NCBI GenBank assembly: GCA_000349905.1
Contig: KB722738.1
Coordinates: forward strand, 189,790-253,789
Length of the DNA: 64,000 nucleotides
Reading direction: 5' to 3'
Source: Volvariella volvacea V23
Lineage: Eukaryota; Basidiomycota; Agaricomycetes; Agaricales; Pluteaceae
Of the stretch, positions 10,801 to 25,489 are shown piece by piece (the stretch's first letter is position 1; every line of letters starts with the position of its first letter). The translations under genes and the position numbers were made by a program. The notes beneath the pieces were generated by a model. That model was not told the DNA's origin, did not search any database, and was given only the letters and a program-made list of their open reading frames with translations.

Positions 10801-13600
10801 TATTCACTTCATCGTCGCGTCACTCTTCCTTTATCTTTTGTTTCTCTCTCTCGTTATCTCATCTATGCCTGCAGACCTCATCCTCGCATTCATTCAGCGG
10901 CGAATCTTTGGGTGTGTACGTACTCCCCACTCCACGCCTCTCCAACTTCAGGCCCAGCTCCACTCGGAGCGATAGAGCGCACGTTCGCTTCCCTCGCCTA
11001 ATTCTGGTGAGCGGTTCTTTATATAATTATGTCTGGACCCCGTGGTCGGCCATTAGGTGTTCGACGTTCGAGGCCCGGTGTAGAGGTGGAGGGAATTTTC
11101 ATGGGCAAGTAATGGGCTCTAGGTTTCTCGTTCCAAGAAGTGGTGCAATCTGCCTTGTGGTGTGGTACGTCCAAGTCCCGAATATACTAGAATGCCAGGT
11201 TCCCCAGCTGCCACCCCCACTTCCCCTCCCGGGCCCTTGGACAATGACACTTCATTTCACCTTGACGTTCATGTCCGCATCCCTACATCGTGCACGAGAC
11301 CGCACACACCCACACTCACGCATAATACCCACACTAGAAGGATCGTGTAAATTAAATCAAAATTGAAATCATATTCAAACGACAGCCTTTCAGTGCGACT
11401 CGTCAAGGCGGCCCTTCAGACTCCTTTTACCTTGGACAGCGAGAATGGTGCGTGTTATAGGGAAGGAGGGATGCACGGACGCAGTATATGTGCTTAGCGC
11501 ATTGATGGTGCTGATGACCCACTGTAGTGTGGGTTCCCCTCGTCGTTTCGATTCAAGAACCTGAGGAGTATCATCGGCGAGTGGTAGGGGTCTATAGGAG
11601 TTTTACCTTTTTCACTCGCCCTCGCCCTAAGACCCTGCCCAAGGCCGTACTTAGCCTAATAGCCTCCTTCGTGGTGTCTATAAAGAGTTGTATACAGCTC
11701 GGACTCTGTAAGAACCCTTCGGAATATTCCATTTTTTTCATCATTTACCTATTACACTATCAACTCGCGCATCAAGGTTAAGAGTCGAGTGGAATATTCC
11801 TTTGTCGAATTCGAAGTCGCCTGAAGGCGAGGTAACCCTTGCGGTCGTAGCGCAGCGCTCTATCGTTGTTTGTTGTGTTGGGAGGAATGAAGACGGAGAT
11901 TATCCTGATTTGTTGGATGGGACGCATCTGCTTGTGATTCCCTGTTCGGGGACAATGAATGAAAATGAAAGTCAGGGTTGGGATTGGCTTCAGGGGGATT
12001 GTGTGGTGTATAGCGCGCGTTGAGTGGATGACAATGACAATCGATAGGACTAGTGCTCCTTTTTTTTGTCGCTGTTGTGTTTCTATTATTGTTCACCTTT
12101 GTTGCTGCGCATGTGCAGTCTATTTGTGCTTTTAGAACAGGACAGAACGGGAACGGACATAGGAGCAGGACACCACCACGGCCAGGAGAATACACCGTTT
12201 CCGTGGTGTCGTACATTCCCAATCCCGAGTCGGAATTACTGTAGCATTCATAACGCTCATGGTGTAAAGATAACGGCAGGGAGAAGAAAAAATTAGTGAA
12301 CGAGAAGTATATGTATGTACACTTTACTTTCAATGTCAATTTACCACTTCCAGGGACACGGCGAGCCATATCGATGATTATAAAAGGTGCTTTAGCAACA
12401 CAAAACTACATACGTACGCGATTCTAAACTCAGCGAGCGCTCCGCGCTCTCAAGATCAGATCGACCACCAGTCCAACACCGTTTCCACACTCTCCGCACA
12501 TGTCGGTCTTTAGCCCTCCAAGCCCGCCGTTCTGGAACTTTTGATTTGCGTTTGCAACCTGCTGTATACGTCGACCGTACGGCAAGCCTGAGCACGAACA
12601 AACTACCCAACTCGGACACCATGCGCCAGGGGGGAGGAGGGGGGGCGTATAATCATGCGTTAAAGTCCGAGTCGACTCATCTGGGTGACCAGGGGGCTGG
12701 CAACGGCTGCAACAAAACGGCTGCGTCAGTGATTCGGCGAATTTGGTCAGCCACTTGTCCAGTACTGTGCATGAGTCAGGGCGGGCGGATGGACATTGGA
12801 CATTGGACAGTCGGGGACTTGAGTCACACGATTGGTCCCCCTGTCGCCAGTGTACCGAGTCGCCAAGCGTTTCTTGGGGGGCATTTGCATCCGTCATCCG
12901 TCTGGCACAGAAAAAGAAGGCAGGTCCAACGAACTCTGAGACCACGACTCGTTCGGTGTTCATGTAAAAGGCGTTCGAACCGCAGTCAAGTGCGACTTGC
13001 ACCTCGAGACATCGCTTGAATCAAAAGATCGGCGAGGAGACCGTTGGAACCACATGAAAGAGCTGAGAACGAGGTCTTGGAAGGGGCACTCACGACTAAC
13101 ATCTCTAGGGGATGGCTCCAACTCAATGAAAGGAGGCACCACAAAGAGGCACCACATACTCTCATAACCTCGGATGAAAAAAACCAAGACAATGCGGGGC
13201 GCGCGACAATCAACTGCGAGTACGTACATGACGGCGAACTTTGGTTGGTCATGAGTAATAAAATAGAGAGCTAGTACTACTGTGGATGGGATTTCGGTTC
13301 TCACTATGCTCCTGCAGCTGCGTGCGTAAGGCTACTGGTCCACACACGCCTCGCCACATCGCCACTGTGCAGGGAGTTTTTTGGATCAAATGAACGCCTC
13401 GCATCGCCGGTACTCTTTCCCCGCGGGGTGCCAGCGGGGTCGACGAGCCAATTCGAATCTACGATGTTAATCAAATAAGTATTAATAGATTGAGAGCAGC
13501 GCGTCTGCAGTCGCGGCATGCTGCCTGGGTGCCAGTGATACTGCAAGCCGATTAGGGTGATAATCTAAAGTGATTGCCTACCACCGAGGTGGGTTCTATT
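7857..13600. other. Gene desert, left part
   Basis: No supported gene. Frames stay under about 210 codons and have odd composition. TATA-like words followed by pyrimidine-rich DNA occur on plus near 8241 (ATATAAAAC), 8993 (CTATAAAAG) and 10340 (TATATAAAGG), but no credible coding sequence follows. Minus-strand frames at 9657-9977, 10204-10539 and 12430-13002 were inspected and not recognised. No terminal repeats, transposase motifs or tRNA boxes were noticed. Confidence 0.5.
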
Positions 13601-16600
13601 TAAGTGATGATTGGAGAGAGGATATTCATAGCACAACTTCGAGTTCGAGCGAGTAATCAACGAGCTATCCGAGTCGGTGCCGGTGTTTTGATTGTATTGG
13701 CTATACACAGTTGCGAATAGCGTCTTGATTTAGCCCACTACCACTTGACCTGCAGCTGATGCCTCGACTAAACGGCACTAATCGCCGGTGATGTTTGTGC
13801 ATTACAGCTAGCACATAACATGAGCACCGATGTCGGGATGACGCGATACAGTGCGTGTCATTGTATTGGTGATTTGAATCTGGAAATACTATTTCCATGG
13901 CAGGACTGGAGACGATGGAGTATTATTGGACGACAGTGTCCTAATCCTAAATGCTTGTGATGAATGATCATGATCACATTGTATAGCAAGATCAATAAGA
14001 AATATCGTCATTGACATCATACCTCGGACTCGATAGCGATGCATATACATCTTCCTTGAACAAGTCAGAACGAGTGAATGTTATGTGGTAAATCATCTTG
14101 ATAGGAGGCTTTTGCACAACGACATGGTTACTACGAGGGTACTCGTTTGCGTCGTGGCCTTGAATGCCACCAAAACAGACTCAATAGACGGAGGAAGTGT
14201 TCTGTACGGACAAGACGGAAGGGCGCATACACCCCGATCGTCATCCTACATCATATCTCATACCTAACTCCCTGATGCCCATAGAAACCGACAAGTCAAT
14301 TGAACTCTTCAGTCCTCCGCACGTCCGCAGAGGTGTTCACACATGCAACTTCGGACTATTACGCAGCACTAGCCATTCTTGAACATCGCCGTTGTTTCGA
14401 CAAGCGCCATAACAGGCTGGATCACGCCCTTGACGTTATGCCCTAAACCCCTGCCACTCTGGGCACAATAAGGGGGGGCTGGCTCAATTGCTGTTAGGCG
14501 TGCGCAGGACCTACCCCAGGTACGCATTTTTGCACTAACTCATCTCGACCTCGACATGATCGACGGTGTCGAGATCGTCATTGTGCCCGGAAAGAAATAG
14601 ATAAGGACGTCGGGGGCGTCAAAACCAACGCGGTTGAGTCGATACGAAAGTCCGAGGGTTGCCACGACGAAATGTACGTGATTGATGACATTCCAGAACC
14701 TGCATTACGCACTTGGACCACATAAAGACTGATGTATTCACAGGAGGACTTGGTGGCGCGTTCAGGCTGCTGCTGCACTGCCAGCACCACCAAAAACCTC
14801 CTGAGCTAGTACCTCACTAAGGATCGTCCGGTGGACTCCCTTCGTTTCCTCGCTCCGGTACTGCTTCCCGGAGGACCGAGTGCTTAAAGTAACTGATTAT
14901 GGTATATGTGTCCTCCTATGCTGGTTCAACCGTTTTGCTCCGCTGACATTGGCATCGAGCTTGTTGAAAAAACCTCCCTGCAGGAGTTTACGCAACGCAA
15001 TCCTAAAAGTGCTCATTTTCCCGGATATCCGACAGGTGCTGAACATTCAACAAATGGTGGCGCAAGGCGGCCTGTGGGTACATCGTGTGCTGCCCGGGTA
15101 GAGTGGTCAACACCTTGGGATAACACCAAGTCGCAATACACGGCAAGTACGTGAATTATTGCCTCCGTAGCCCAACAAGCCCTTATGTTATTGTCAGGAG
15201 AAAAAAGCCTTCCTGATATTAGAGTGCCCAGCTAATTCGATTAGATGCCAAAAAGTTACTGCTCCCCGACCCTTCTCGAGGCCCAATAATACCAGTTCAC
15301 CTCCAGGACATCCTAGTTCCGCTCCGGTTGACTGAATCGTGTATAAGAGTGAGTGCGGTCCGGCATCAATATCAGATCTTCGGATGGAGAAGAGACCCGT
15401 GGGCCTAGGTGTGTTATCCTATATGCTTTCTGATTGTCGACTCTGAATTGATATGATTATGCGTCGACTGGCAGACGCGGGGAGGCGACGATCAGGTGCA
15501 GAGTGATGCGCAGTATACGCGCACACAGAGGCGACGGTTCAGCCAGCAAACGAGATTTCCGGTAATTTTCCCTCTCGGCTGTCAATGGAGTTGGTATGTG
15601 GGTATCGCTTGTGATTATAAATGCTCCGTCATATATTTCTTGCCTATCAGCCGTCGTTATACACACGCTGAGCTAATTTCTTCGCATGCGACTGCGTTAC
15701 TCGTCGACGATTAAAAATGCGCACCCGAAGCTGACGCGTCGCCGCTACCATCACGGCGTCGAGTTCTATGAAATACAAGTACGATTGTTGTTGGAGCAGA
15801 GTACGTGCGATCACTTACGACTCCTGGTGTGTATTGAAAGGAAAATATTCGTGCGATGTGTGTAGAAACTTCCTAGATGGGGAAAATGATTCCGAAGTAT
15901 CTACTAACCATGGGAGTTCATCTCAGTAAAACTTCTCCCCACTTGCAGTGCTGGCAGATCTTGTGACGAGGTAATCGAAGATCACCTTTCTGATTCGAGC
16001 AACAAGAACCCATGGCTTGTGATCAACTGCATTGGCATACGAGAGCGTTGCTCCAGAATATCCCTATGCTGTTCGAATATCGCTTATGAACTTGGTTCGA
16101 TTTGCCTCCGGGACCCTTGAACCTTTCGAGGAGGTGTTCACCCTTGCAAATACCTCCCCGGTTATCTCTATCTTAACAGTTGAGAGGGATCTGCCCTCAT
16201 GTTGCTCATTGAGGGAAAGTCATTGATGTGTCGAAAAAGGATGTGCATACGGAGCTAAGTTGAACAGGAGCGAACGGTTTTGATGGTTGCTGCAGGGCTT
16301 GCCATAGAGAGCAAAAAAAAATCAGACTTTCGGGGGTGCAAGGGAACAATCAAACTAGGAGCCACAAGAAACAGGGAGGGGTGAGCATTAGATCAAGATG
16401 AGGTACCAGCAAACCAATCTAAAAAAAATAAGCACCCCCCTTTTTCTTTTTTTACAAAGGCTCCCAAGAAACAGACAGCTGAACGAGGAACGTGGCTTGA
16501 TCAGGATTGCGCGCGTGCGTTATACGTGCCTTCGTACACTTTGCTTCATTTATTGCTGACAGGTCCCAATTCTGTGTGCAGGGGTTGATTCTTCAGCACG

Positions 16601-19600
16601 TTCAGGGTACGCGACTGGCTGGGAGAGCAACCACGTCGGGTTCTTCCGAGGGCATCATATGCTTCCGTTCGTTTTAGGGGGAGGCAGACTCGAATATCCC
16701 CATTAAACTCGAAATCCCCTCTCCTCCCTCTCGACGATGCAGAAAACTCAAAATTTGCAGAGTAATTCCAGGATTTTGCCGCAACAGTCCGGTATCTAAA
16801 CGTGCACTGGGCCATATTATGTTGGCGTAAAAGGGAGAAAAAATGGACCACATCCACATGCGCAATCGATGGCCAAGTACCTCCTTTGTAGCTCATGAAA
16901 TTCTCGTTGACTACAGTCCCAGCTTGTTTCGCATAGATTTTATCGAGAAGATTAATTGGCACTTGAAACGTGCTGCGGTATGCGGTGCGGTGTGCGATGG
17001 CTGACCGGACCAGCGTGCATAGTCCCTATCATACGTCATAGGGTCGTAGACAGTAGGGTGGTGTTATCTCGGGTGTTACTTTATGAGCAACGGCCTCAAA
17101 GGCAAGCCCGGGGGTTGTACTTGCTGATCAACAGATCGTTCTTTGCGCGTTCAGCTAGGGTCCGACCTTTGTCATAAATCACCGCCATTTGACAGGGAAG
17201 AAGATGAAGTCGGGGACCGACACGACGGACAATGCACTATCTTCGCCTGGCATCGATATGCGAGCAGAAATATCGTAACTCAGTTTCTTGGCTGGTGTAC
17301 TCGAGTAAAAACGCGCTGAATTAGAGAGGGTTTTCCTGAGCTCATGTAGACAATCGTGCCTAGCTCAATCCGAGTTGGTATGTTACAACCATTCTCTCGC
17401 CGCTGACCCTCGTGCTTCACTAATCCACAAGCAGCCACCCATTTACATCCGCGGCCTTTATAATCCAGTTCACAGAATGACAATTTACTTGCCTTGCCTT
17501 ACCAACAAGCGTTGATCAAATTGGGATGATGATGAACCCGATCGCGAAATGTTCGTACCAAGCCAAGCCGACTGCCAAGGGTGTTTGTACACTTGCTTCC
17601 GCTTCATCTTTTGGTTTCCGTCGTAAAGGAACCTTTTGCTTTTTCAGCTATCGATTCCAATAACGAAATTGCTTACTGAACTGGCTTTTGTGTTTTCCCT
17701 CAGCCTCGTTGTGCTAATTGACGCCCCTCGAACACCCCGAAACCAATTTGGAAAAAATTGTGGGACAGCTAGAAGCTTTGAGGTGCAGGGCGCTGAGCCC
17801 GATACCAGGAACCGTGTTAGGAGTGATGTCACTGGACATGGGTGTAATCTACACACGCCTACTTCTAGCAAACTGGAATCAAAGTGGATAAATCCGACAT
17901 AAATACTCTTTACTTTTGAGCCGCTATAATTTCAACAGTGAGTACAAGGCTTCCAACGCGTTGTGGCTGATGAATCGATGACAGGCTGTATTTCATGTAT
18001 TACACTACAGATCGTCTTAAAACAAATACGGGAGCATAGACATTGAAGTTACAATCACATCGCGGGAGAGGAAAGGTCCTTCAGTGTGAAAATCTAGCAT
18101 AACTGCGCCTTGTTGGACCTGGGGTTTGTGTACAACGATCACGGGAAGCCTACTGCTCGGCAGCTTTGAAATGGGTGGCGGCTGAATGCTAGTGCACGCA
18201 CTCAGGGTCTAGTGCGGTTGGGATTGTCAAGCTTTGAAAGGTGGGCATCTAGACGTGTCACGATGTCAGTCAATCAATGCGGAAAGCATAGCCTATATCA
18301 ATCAAAACTGCGTCCAGGTGCAAACACCTGTGGGGGAGGGGCCATGGGTTTCGTTCTTAACCAGCATAACTCCTGAGTACATCAATCAATTCTACCCCAC
18401 CGCCTCCCACACTTCATCTTATGACCCTTGCATTGCACTAAACCTGATCAACTCATCCATCCTCCCCTCTTGTTCTCCATCAACAATCCCATGGCTATCA
18501 ACTATACCGGGCGCTTTTGCGGCCGACCCGACCGCCGGCGAAGAGTGGCATCAATCCTTGCATTTCGTCCCTGTACCACTGAAAGTTCTGACGACGGCGG
18601 TCTTAAAGTTTACGATAATCAACTGGAATTGCGCGCTCTCACACAGCCAACGAACGAGCTCATCGATCACAGACGAAACAAGTCAACCGTACCTTGAGTG
18701 GGTGTTCATGTGAGATTACCCTGACGCACAACGGCTTGAAATCAAGGAGAGCAGAGAAGTTAAGGCGGGGATAGAGGGACCCATGTTGGTGCAGCACGGT
18801 CATGCTCGGCCGTGTGAATGCAAGTCTTAACCTGTGGTGATTGGGGAGCATTTCGCGAATACGATTCCAAGTGATTGAGCAGTCACCACATGAAAGTGGG
18901 ATGGTGGGGATGTATCGTGTGGGAAAGTGACCTATATCTCGCGTGTGATGCAATGCAATAGTGAGTACAACCTGTTCAGAGAAGCACATGGAGGGGACCA
19001 CATGTGGTGACCGTTAGGTGAGTGTTCGATATTGTCTTGCATCTCTGGGGCAGGGTGACGAGTCTTGTTAGAAATTCAGTGGGGGACTCGAGGATTGACG
19101 CGGAAGAAAGTGTGAAGAAAGAGCACGGGAATCCATAGGACAGTGCCGAGACTTGAGCGAGAAGAGTTAGTCAACACCCTTCCCATCCTATATATCTGTC
19201 GTCTCGCACAGGGCCCAATCAACCCTCTCCTCATCCCCGTACCCGTCCCCGAAGCCCTCACCTCGCAGCTCAAAATCGTATGGCGTTACCCCATAAAACC
19301 CTTTCAACTTCTTTGCTGTCCCGCAAGAACTTCTTGTATCCCTAACCGGTCTTTGCGACATTCACCGGTACCCCGCTTGATCCTAATACGCAACAGGTGT
19401 CCTTAGCTCGTCCAACCTGACCATTTGAGTTTGGGGGATGAAGATGAACTGGCGGGTGGATGGTAAAGCCCGCGATATCCGTCGTGGTGCCTCACACATG
19501 ATCATCGTCCGGCTCTCGAGTTGATGAGAGTCCAAGCAGTGCGCAGCATGTGGCTTACGGGCCTTGCAGGGCAATTAGAACACACTGTTCTCGGGATATT

Positions 19601-22600
19601 CATGGGGATACACTAACGAAGGCCCACCACTAAGCAGCATTTCATTCAACAGCTATACGGTGTGTCCGTCATTACTTCCCGGAACCATCGCACGCGATTT
19701 ACTACTCTACCATATCTAACTAGCGCTGCCGAAGCCTATTCTCGCTTCAAATCAAAGCCAGGCGCTCAGCCTCGAACAAAGCTGTCGGCTAGCTCCGAGT
19801 GTCTGCTTCGTCTGTCACCAATGTCCACGCCATCGTGATATCTCCCCTTCCTAATTTTCGATGACAAAGCTGGGAATGAGCTCTGGGTCAAGTCAGCAGG
19901 TACATACATAGACATATGTCTATCAACTACTTTGATTGAGGAACGTTTCTTTGAACAGGGATGGGATCAGCTATCTCGACAGAGTTAAACGCAGAATGGA
20001 AACGTCTCTTCAAAGCTTCGCCGTGCAGCCTCAATTATGACAGGCGACTGAGAGGACAGCTGACACCGCGATAGGATTGTGATGGGAGATAGCGGGCATG
20101 TGAAAACGCTTCCCTGATAACTAGAAAAGGCTATTATTCATCAACTTACTCGGTTTTTGAAACAAGATATGAGAAGCAAACCTTTTTGTGTTAACCCCAG
20201 TGCACATCGAGATAGTCAACCGAATTGGGAAAGAGTATTGTATGTGGATTTACGCTGCTGTGTTAATGATAATACTCACGAACTGGTGTCTAGGATCGAG
20301 TAAATCTATGGAGATGACGGGATTTGCCTACCATCTCCGTCCCTCTAGATGACATGCAGGCGCACAATAATAATCGATTTTCCTGATCCATTGTCACTCA
20401 TGGGCGGAGGCTCTCAAGCAGCTGCACCAAGACCCGCAGATTGCTTGTGCAAAAGAATATCGAGGCCTGAGTATCAGCTGTGGGCCATACTAATCCAGTC
20501 AACCTATTCGAAGGCGGTGAGTCACTCCAGCATTTGGGGCCATGGGGCCACCTTCAGTACTAACCATTAGATTAAGCAACACATAATTTTACCTAGGAGT
20601 CGCCATTTAGGCATGCTCGTGGGTACACGATCCGCTTTGGCTGCTTGCACCCCCTAGCGGATGGTCACTGGCATGAAATATCGGAACGCTACTTGGGGTA
20701 TCTCCTGCCATCTTGACTGCCAGAATGATAAAACGGGTGCATCCACATGACGTATGATCATTCCTAGGGAGGTAACAGGTCTGTATGTCGGAGCCAATTG
20801 CCCAGCACAAGACTAATTGAACACAAGGGAAGCGAAAATCATCGTAGACACGTTGAGTGCTCATGCAAGCAAGGGTCTTGGAGGCCTAGTTCCGGGAGTC
20901 TCAGCTCAATCTACCAGGAATATGGCTTGAGATAGGACAAGCACAAGTTCCCTTCTGCAATCTCTAAGTTCCGGGTTTGCGATCGCGACTTAGCGGTTAA
21001 ACTATGCACTAGCTAGTCCTAAGAAGTCCTACAGCACCCGTTGATGTTTCTGCAGGAGCAATCTAGTCATACATTGGGCTCTTCTTCAAGGTTCGTGCAT
21101 GGAGTTCCAAAAGATCTATCCTTTTCAACGGTGCCACTAGATTTCGCCAGACATTGGCCAGTGTATATCCCATCTACGATAACACGTGCTGGGTACTATC
21201 GTAAGTCCTGCGGTTTACGCAAATATTACAATAGGCTTTTAACATTCTGCCGTTACGGTTCCAGGCTTTTGTGCTTTCCTGATGGAGTTCATCTAGAAGT
21301 TCGCACCAGAACGACTAAAGGGCCTAATTCCATTAATGCTTCGCCTCCACCGGAATGCAGGAAACTCACCAATTATCACACAGGGTTTTCCCTCGGTGTT
21401 TTTAAAGTCTTGAGGCTGAGGTACACCTCATGTACATTTCTCATTCCTCGGGTACGCAAGCCGAACTTGAACTCGACCAGATGACTGGCCGGTAAACGCA
21501 GATATTGAAGACAAAGTAATTCCTCTTTTCGGGATTAGCTTCATTCTTTTCATATACTAGGCCAGCGATACCACGGGAATGTGTGTTCCAAGCATCTTCA
21601 CCTGCCCACCACGATCGTGTACCATCGCATAGCGGGCCGGAAAGAACGTAACAAGGTCAAAATTGACACTGCCACGTTGAACTTACCCTGAAATGTTGAG
21701 CGTCGCTGAGCTTAACGGTGCTTTTAGACACCGAGGTACCACAACTGTTATGATAAACCATGGTATCAATTTACATGCAATCTCCTTGGTTAATGCTTCA
21801 CTCATCTCTATTTAGCTCTTCCCTCTCCTTTTTTTTTTTCCGCCCAAGTCAAGTTTGGTAGGGTTGCTCGCTCCGAATTTTTCATGTTTTTATTCCAAAT
21901 AGCGTTGAATCGGGTTTCACTGGCCTACTCAACATCTATTCATGTGTGGTGCCCGTCTTCTCAGGAGCTGCCAATCCTGCATCCCGAAGTTCATACACAA
22001 ACTGTACGTGTTAGCTGCGATTTTTGACCTCCTGATTGAATAGGTCGTGGGTCTGATACTCATTAAGTATTTTCAGGGCAATCTGTGGGGAAACTGCCTT
22101 CTGATTTCGACGCCAGGTTCGCCTGCGCTGATAACACCTGACAAGATAGGTACTGTCGCACTTAATGCACATATTTGTCAATACACAATACACAGAAGGC
22201 GGCTTAATGTGTCCGACGGGTTTCTGAGCATCTCACCAATGCCTGGGAGGTGCTCAGAAATTGAGATAAATCGGCATATCGATTGACATTAGGAACGAGT
22301 AGTATTCATCTATCTGTGAGTGGCTCCTCTCAGCCTGGCGTGGTCAGTAACTCTGTGCTGAACCTGTGGCTATTGCTACAGCTTTCGGGGAGGGTACAGG
22401 CCTGCAAGTGATAATTAAGGATTCATCGTCAATCGCCAACCCAAATAACCAGACGTACTTGCGGCATAGCCATCGATAAGTCTTGCTTATCCTGACTCCT
22501 CGAACGACTTCATACGGACAGGGCCCCAGCCCCACTTGTATCAGCTTGGCGGAGTCGTGCCCCTCTCTTACTATCAGTTGAAAGGACAAATAATCCTGAG

Positions 22601-25489
22601 CATGGTACTGAGTCTGTATGTCGTTGACGGTACCATTTCATCTCGGTAAGAATGTTGCCTTCTCACAGTTGTTGCTTTGACACACTAGCATGAGCGGTAC
22701 CCTCGGTAGCAATAATTTAAGGTCAAACGTGAGTAATCACAAAATGATAATCGATCCTAGCAACTTACATCTGACCAATTCCAGCACCTTATTCATACTT
22801 GATCAAACAGTGGTCATACCGCCCTCTTTCCCAATTTCAGGATTGCGATTGTAAAGAGATAATTGATCCCAGCTAATTTATAACTACCCTGACCAGATGA
22901 AGAACGTTGTTGTACTAGGCGTGTGCAACAAAAGCAGTTACTATGGTCTACTATGGCTGATTGCTGCATGGACTGTTCATTGTTCCCTGCCCCTGAGCCG
23001 TTGGTCAGTAGGTGAATCTGGTTCATCACTGTTCCAAGTTCCTGGGGTCTCTCCTGACCTGATTGGGCAGAATTTCTTTACCTGGTTCATGATTATTTGA
23101 TCGGTGGATTGGTTGGATGCCTCCTTGCTTTCCACTAACTCGGAGACTTCAACCCTTCTAGCAGTCATATGGCTGGGTCCCTGTTGACTCTGCACGATGG
23201 GTAGAACTGAAGGACTTACAGGCGGGCCTACACTTTCAGGAAAGGGAGCTCCTACCGCAAACTCACAGGCACAGCCAGTCTTCTCCTAACGCATGCGACT
23301 GATTGGAATCAGGTGGTCGCAACACGTTTTGACATGTCATACAGACAACTTCCCAGACTCTGGGTTTGGAGTGGGGGGTCACTACCATCTTCTCCCCGAT
23401 GGCCTTTGACTAGTATCCCCAATTAAGCCAGGACCCCGTAAGCTGCCTACATTACTGATCCCAGCCCCTTTTTGAAGCACATACACGTCAACATTAATGT
23501 GCACTGTGCCGTGGCGTAGAGCCAAGCAGGGTTTCTAAGGAGTTGTATGACTACTAGACGTTGTTGAGTTCGGCCAAACTCGCCTACGCATGCTGATTTA
23601 TTTATCATCTCTTTCCATATCCTTTTTTGCTATTGGCTGTTTCGTGCCTCCAGTCTTGCCAAGGCGCATAACCGACCATACTCATGTCCAATCCCTTTAG
23701 GTTGCCGGGTCGTGGTCGCCTCACACGCCGCTCCATTTTGGCCGACACTCTACCTCAAAATCACACTGCAATGCACATTTACTGCCAATCTCAGCTTTCC
23801 CCACACTCACCCCATTATCATTTCAATCTATTCTACTCCACATCGTGTTTTCTGTGTTGGGTGAACTGATGCCCGTCGAAAGCCGAGCATCCACATTACT
23901 GGTAAAGTACATTCCTCAAACGGGCCAAACCACGATTCATTGAAGATAAGATTAATAGATCCCCGACACATCAAATTATAAGCTTTCTCCATCGAGAAAT
24001 CAATGCATGCCGGCGCTCCGTCATATATATATGCTACCATAGAGTGGAGAGAAATTTTTAAAGTGCAAGTGTTCGATGTGTAAGTCGCCGCCAGTGCTTG
24101 AACATACCTTTCTAGTACGCCCGAATCTTATTACTCTTCTGAAACTCTGGTTTACTTCACGTTGAATATAGTGTAATTAAGTTGCCCATATTCTGACATA
24201 AATAAACTCAGGCCCTCGAACATCACAGTCCACCTCAGGGGCCAGTTACTCCGTCCTCGGCCTTCGGTTCGTGAAGCCTAAGCCATCAAGTAGTAAGTCA
24301 ATTTATTTTGAAACCATGTTGTCATTGGCTTCGATCGGAGAGCATATTTGCATTGATACGGATGTCAGCACATTCACAGGCCAGATTGAAACCACGTACG
24401 CAATTGGTGCACTAGTATCAACCCCAGCATAGCGTGTACTCTACACCACGATCACTGACAGTCGAGGGACGGTGTAAATATGATCGGATGAGTGTCATCA
24501 AATATACAAAGATTCTTAATGCCGTTGACAGCTAAGCTCACACACTAATTACCGAAATGCTATGCAACACTGAGAATGAAGTGGACGTCTCAATGTTGTG
24601 GTGTCTAGGTACCCTGAAGATACCCTGGCAGTGAGACGTTCACCTCGTTCCCGAGACTCATCTCCAAGTCAATAATTAAGGCTGCCTCAAACGGGGTGGG
24701 GCTAATAAATTACCTTGGGGGACACGGATTCTTGGTAGGTTGGCCCTGAACACGACGACAAGGTATTAGCAGCACTGCATTGCACTGCAAGTTCCCCTGC
24801 CGGACATTAACGGTCTGTGTAGTGCGCCCCCTATAGAGAATCACGCTAGAATCACGCGGCTGTTCGCAAGGTAGGTAGCAACGAACGGTTCGTTTCCTAC
24901 TCGCAATACTCTCGTTCTGGTTCACGCTCTTAAGTTGATTTCTCACCAGCAATCTCTTTTGCAGGTTCGAAGATATTTACCTTAGGTGAACTGTAAGATT
25001 TTATTAAACCTCCTCGCAAGGCTGTTGGGGGCTAGTTCTCCATCAGAATACCTACAACTCTTGCCTGCGCCGAGAGTCCGGAAATACACTGTGGGCATCC
25101 ATACTGATTACCAGAGTGTATGCACCAAATCCCCTCCTTGGGGCATATACGAGTCTGCTTAATTAGTCATTGTCTCCTTTACACCACCCTGTTATTAAGA
25201 TTGCTCAGTTTTTTCACAGAAAACATCTGGGGAGGGGTTGCCCACATTGTAACGGTTCGCACACTACCTAATTGGAAAGTTGGCGCTTCAAGCTGTTGAG
25301 TTCTTCATCAACTATCCTCATACCTTCGTTATCAGCCAAGTAGACGATCCCATGCAGTTATAGGCACAAAACCCTGTTTGCTTATTGACAGGAGGGAACT
25401 CGATAGTACAGATGTCACGGCAGTCTATTCAAAAAAACAAAAACAAAAAAGGAGGAACTATTAGATGGTTATAAATGCGAAGCATTTGA
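13601..25489. other. Gene desert, right part; possibly degraded repeats
   Basis: Almost 12 kb in which no frame exceeds about 160 codons on either strand and none can be assigned to a family. It looks richer in A/T than the flanking gene blocks, though I did not count. Several frames (16546-16962 minus, 18234-18713 plus, 21041-21484 plus) were read and rejected as proteins. I saw no intact long terminal repeats, reverse transcriptase or integrase motifs, tandem arrays or rRNA. Decayed transposon remnants are possible but not shown. Confidence 0.45.
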
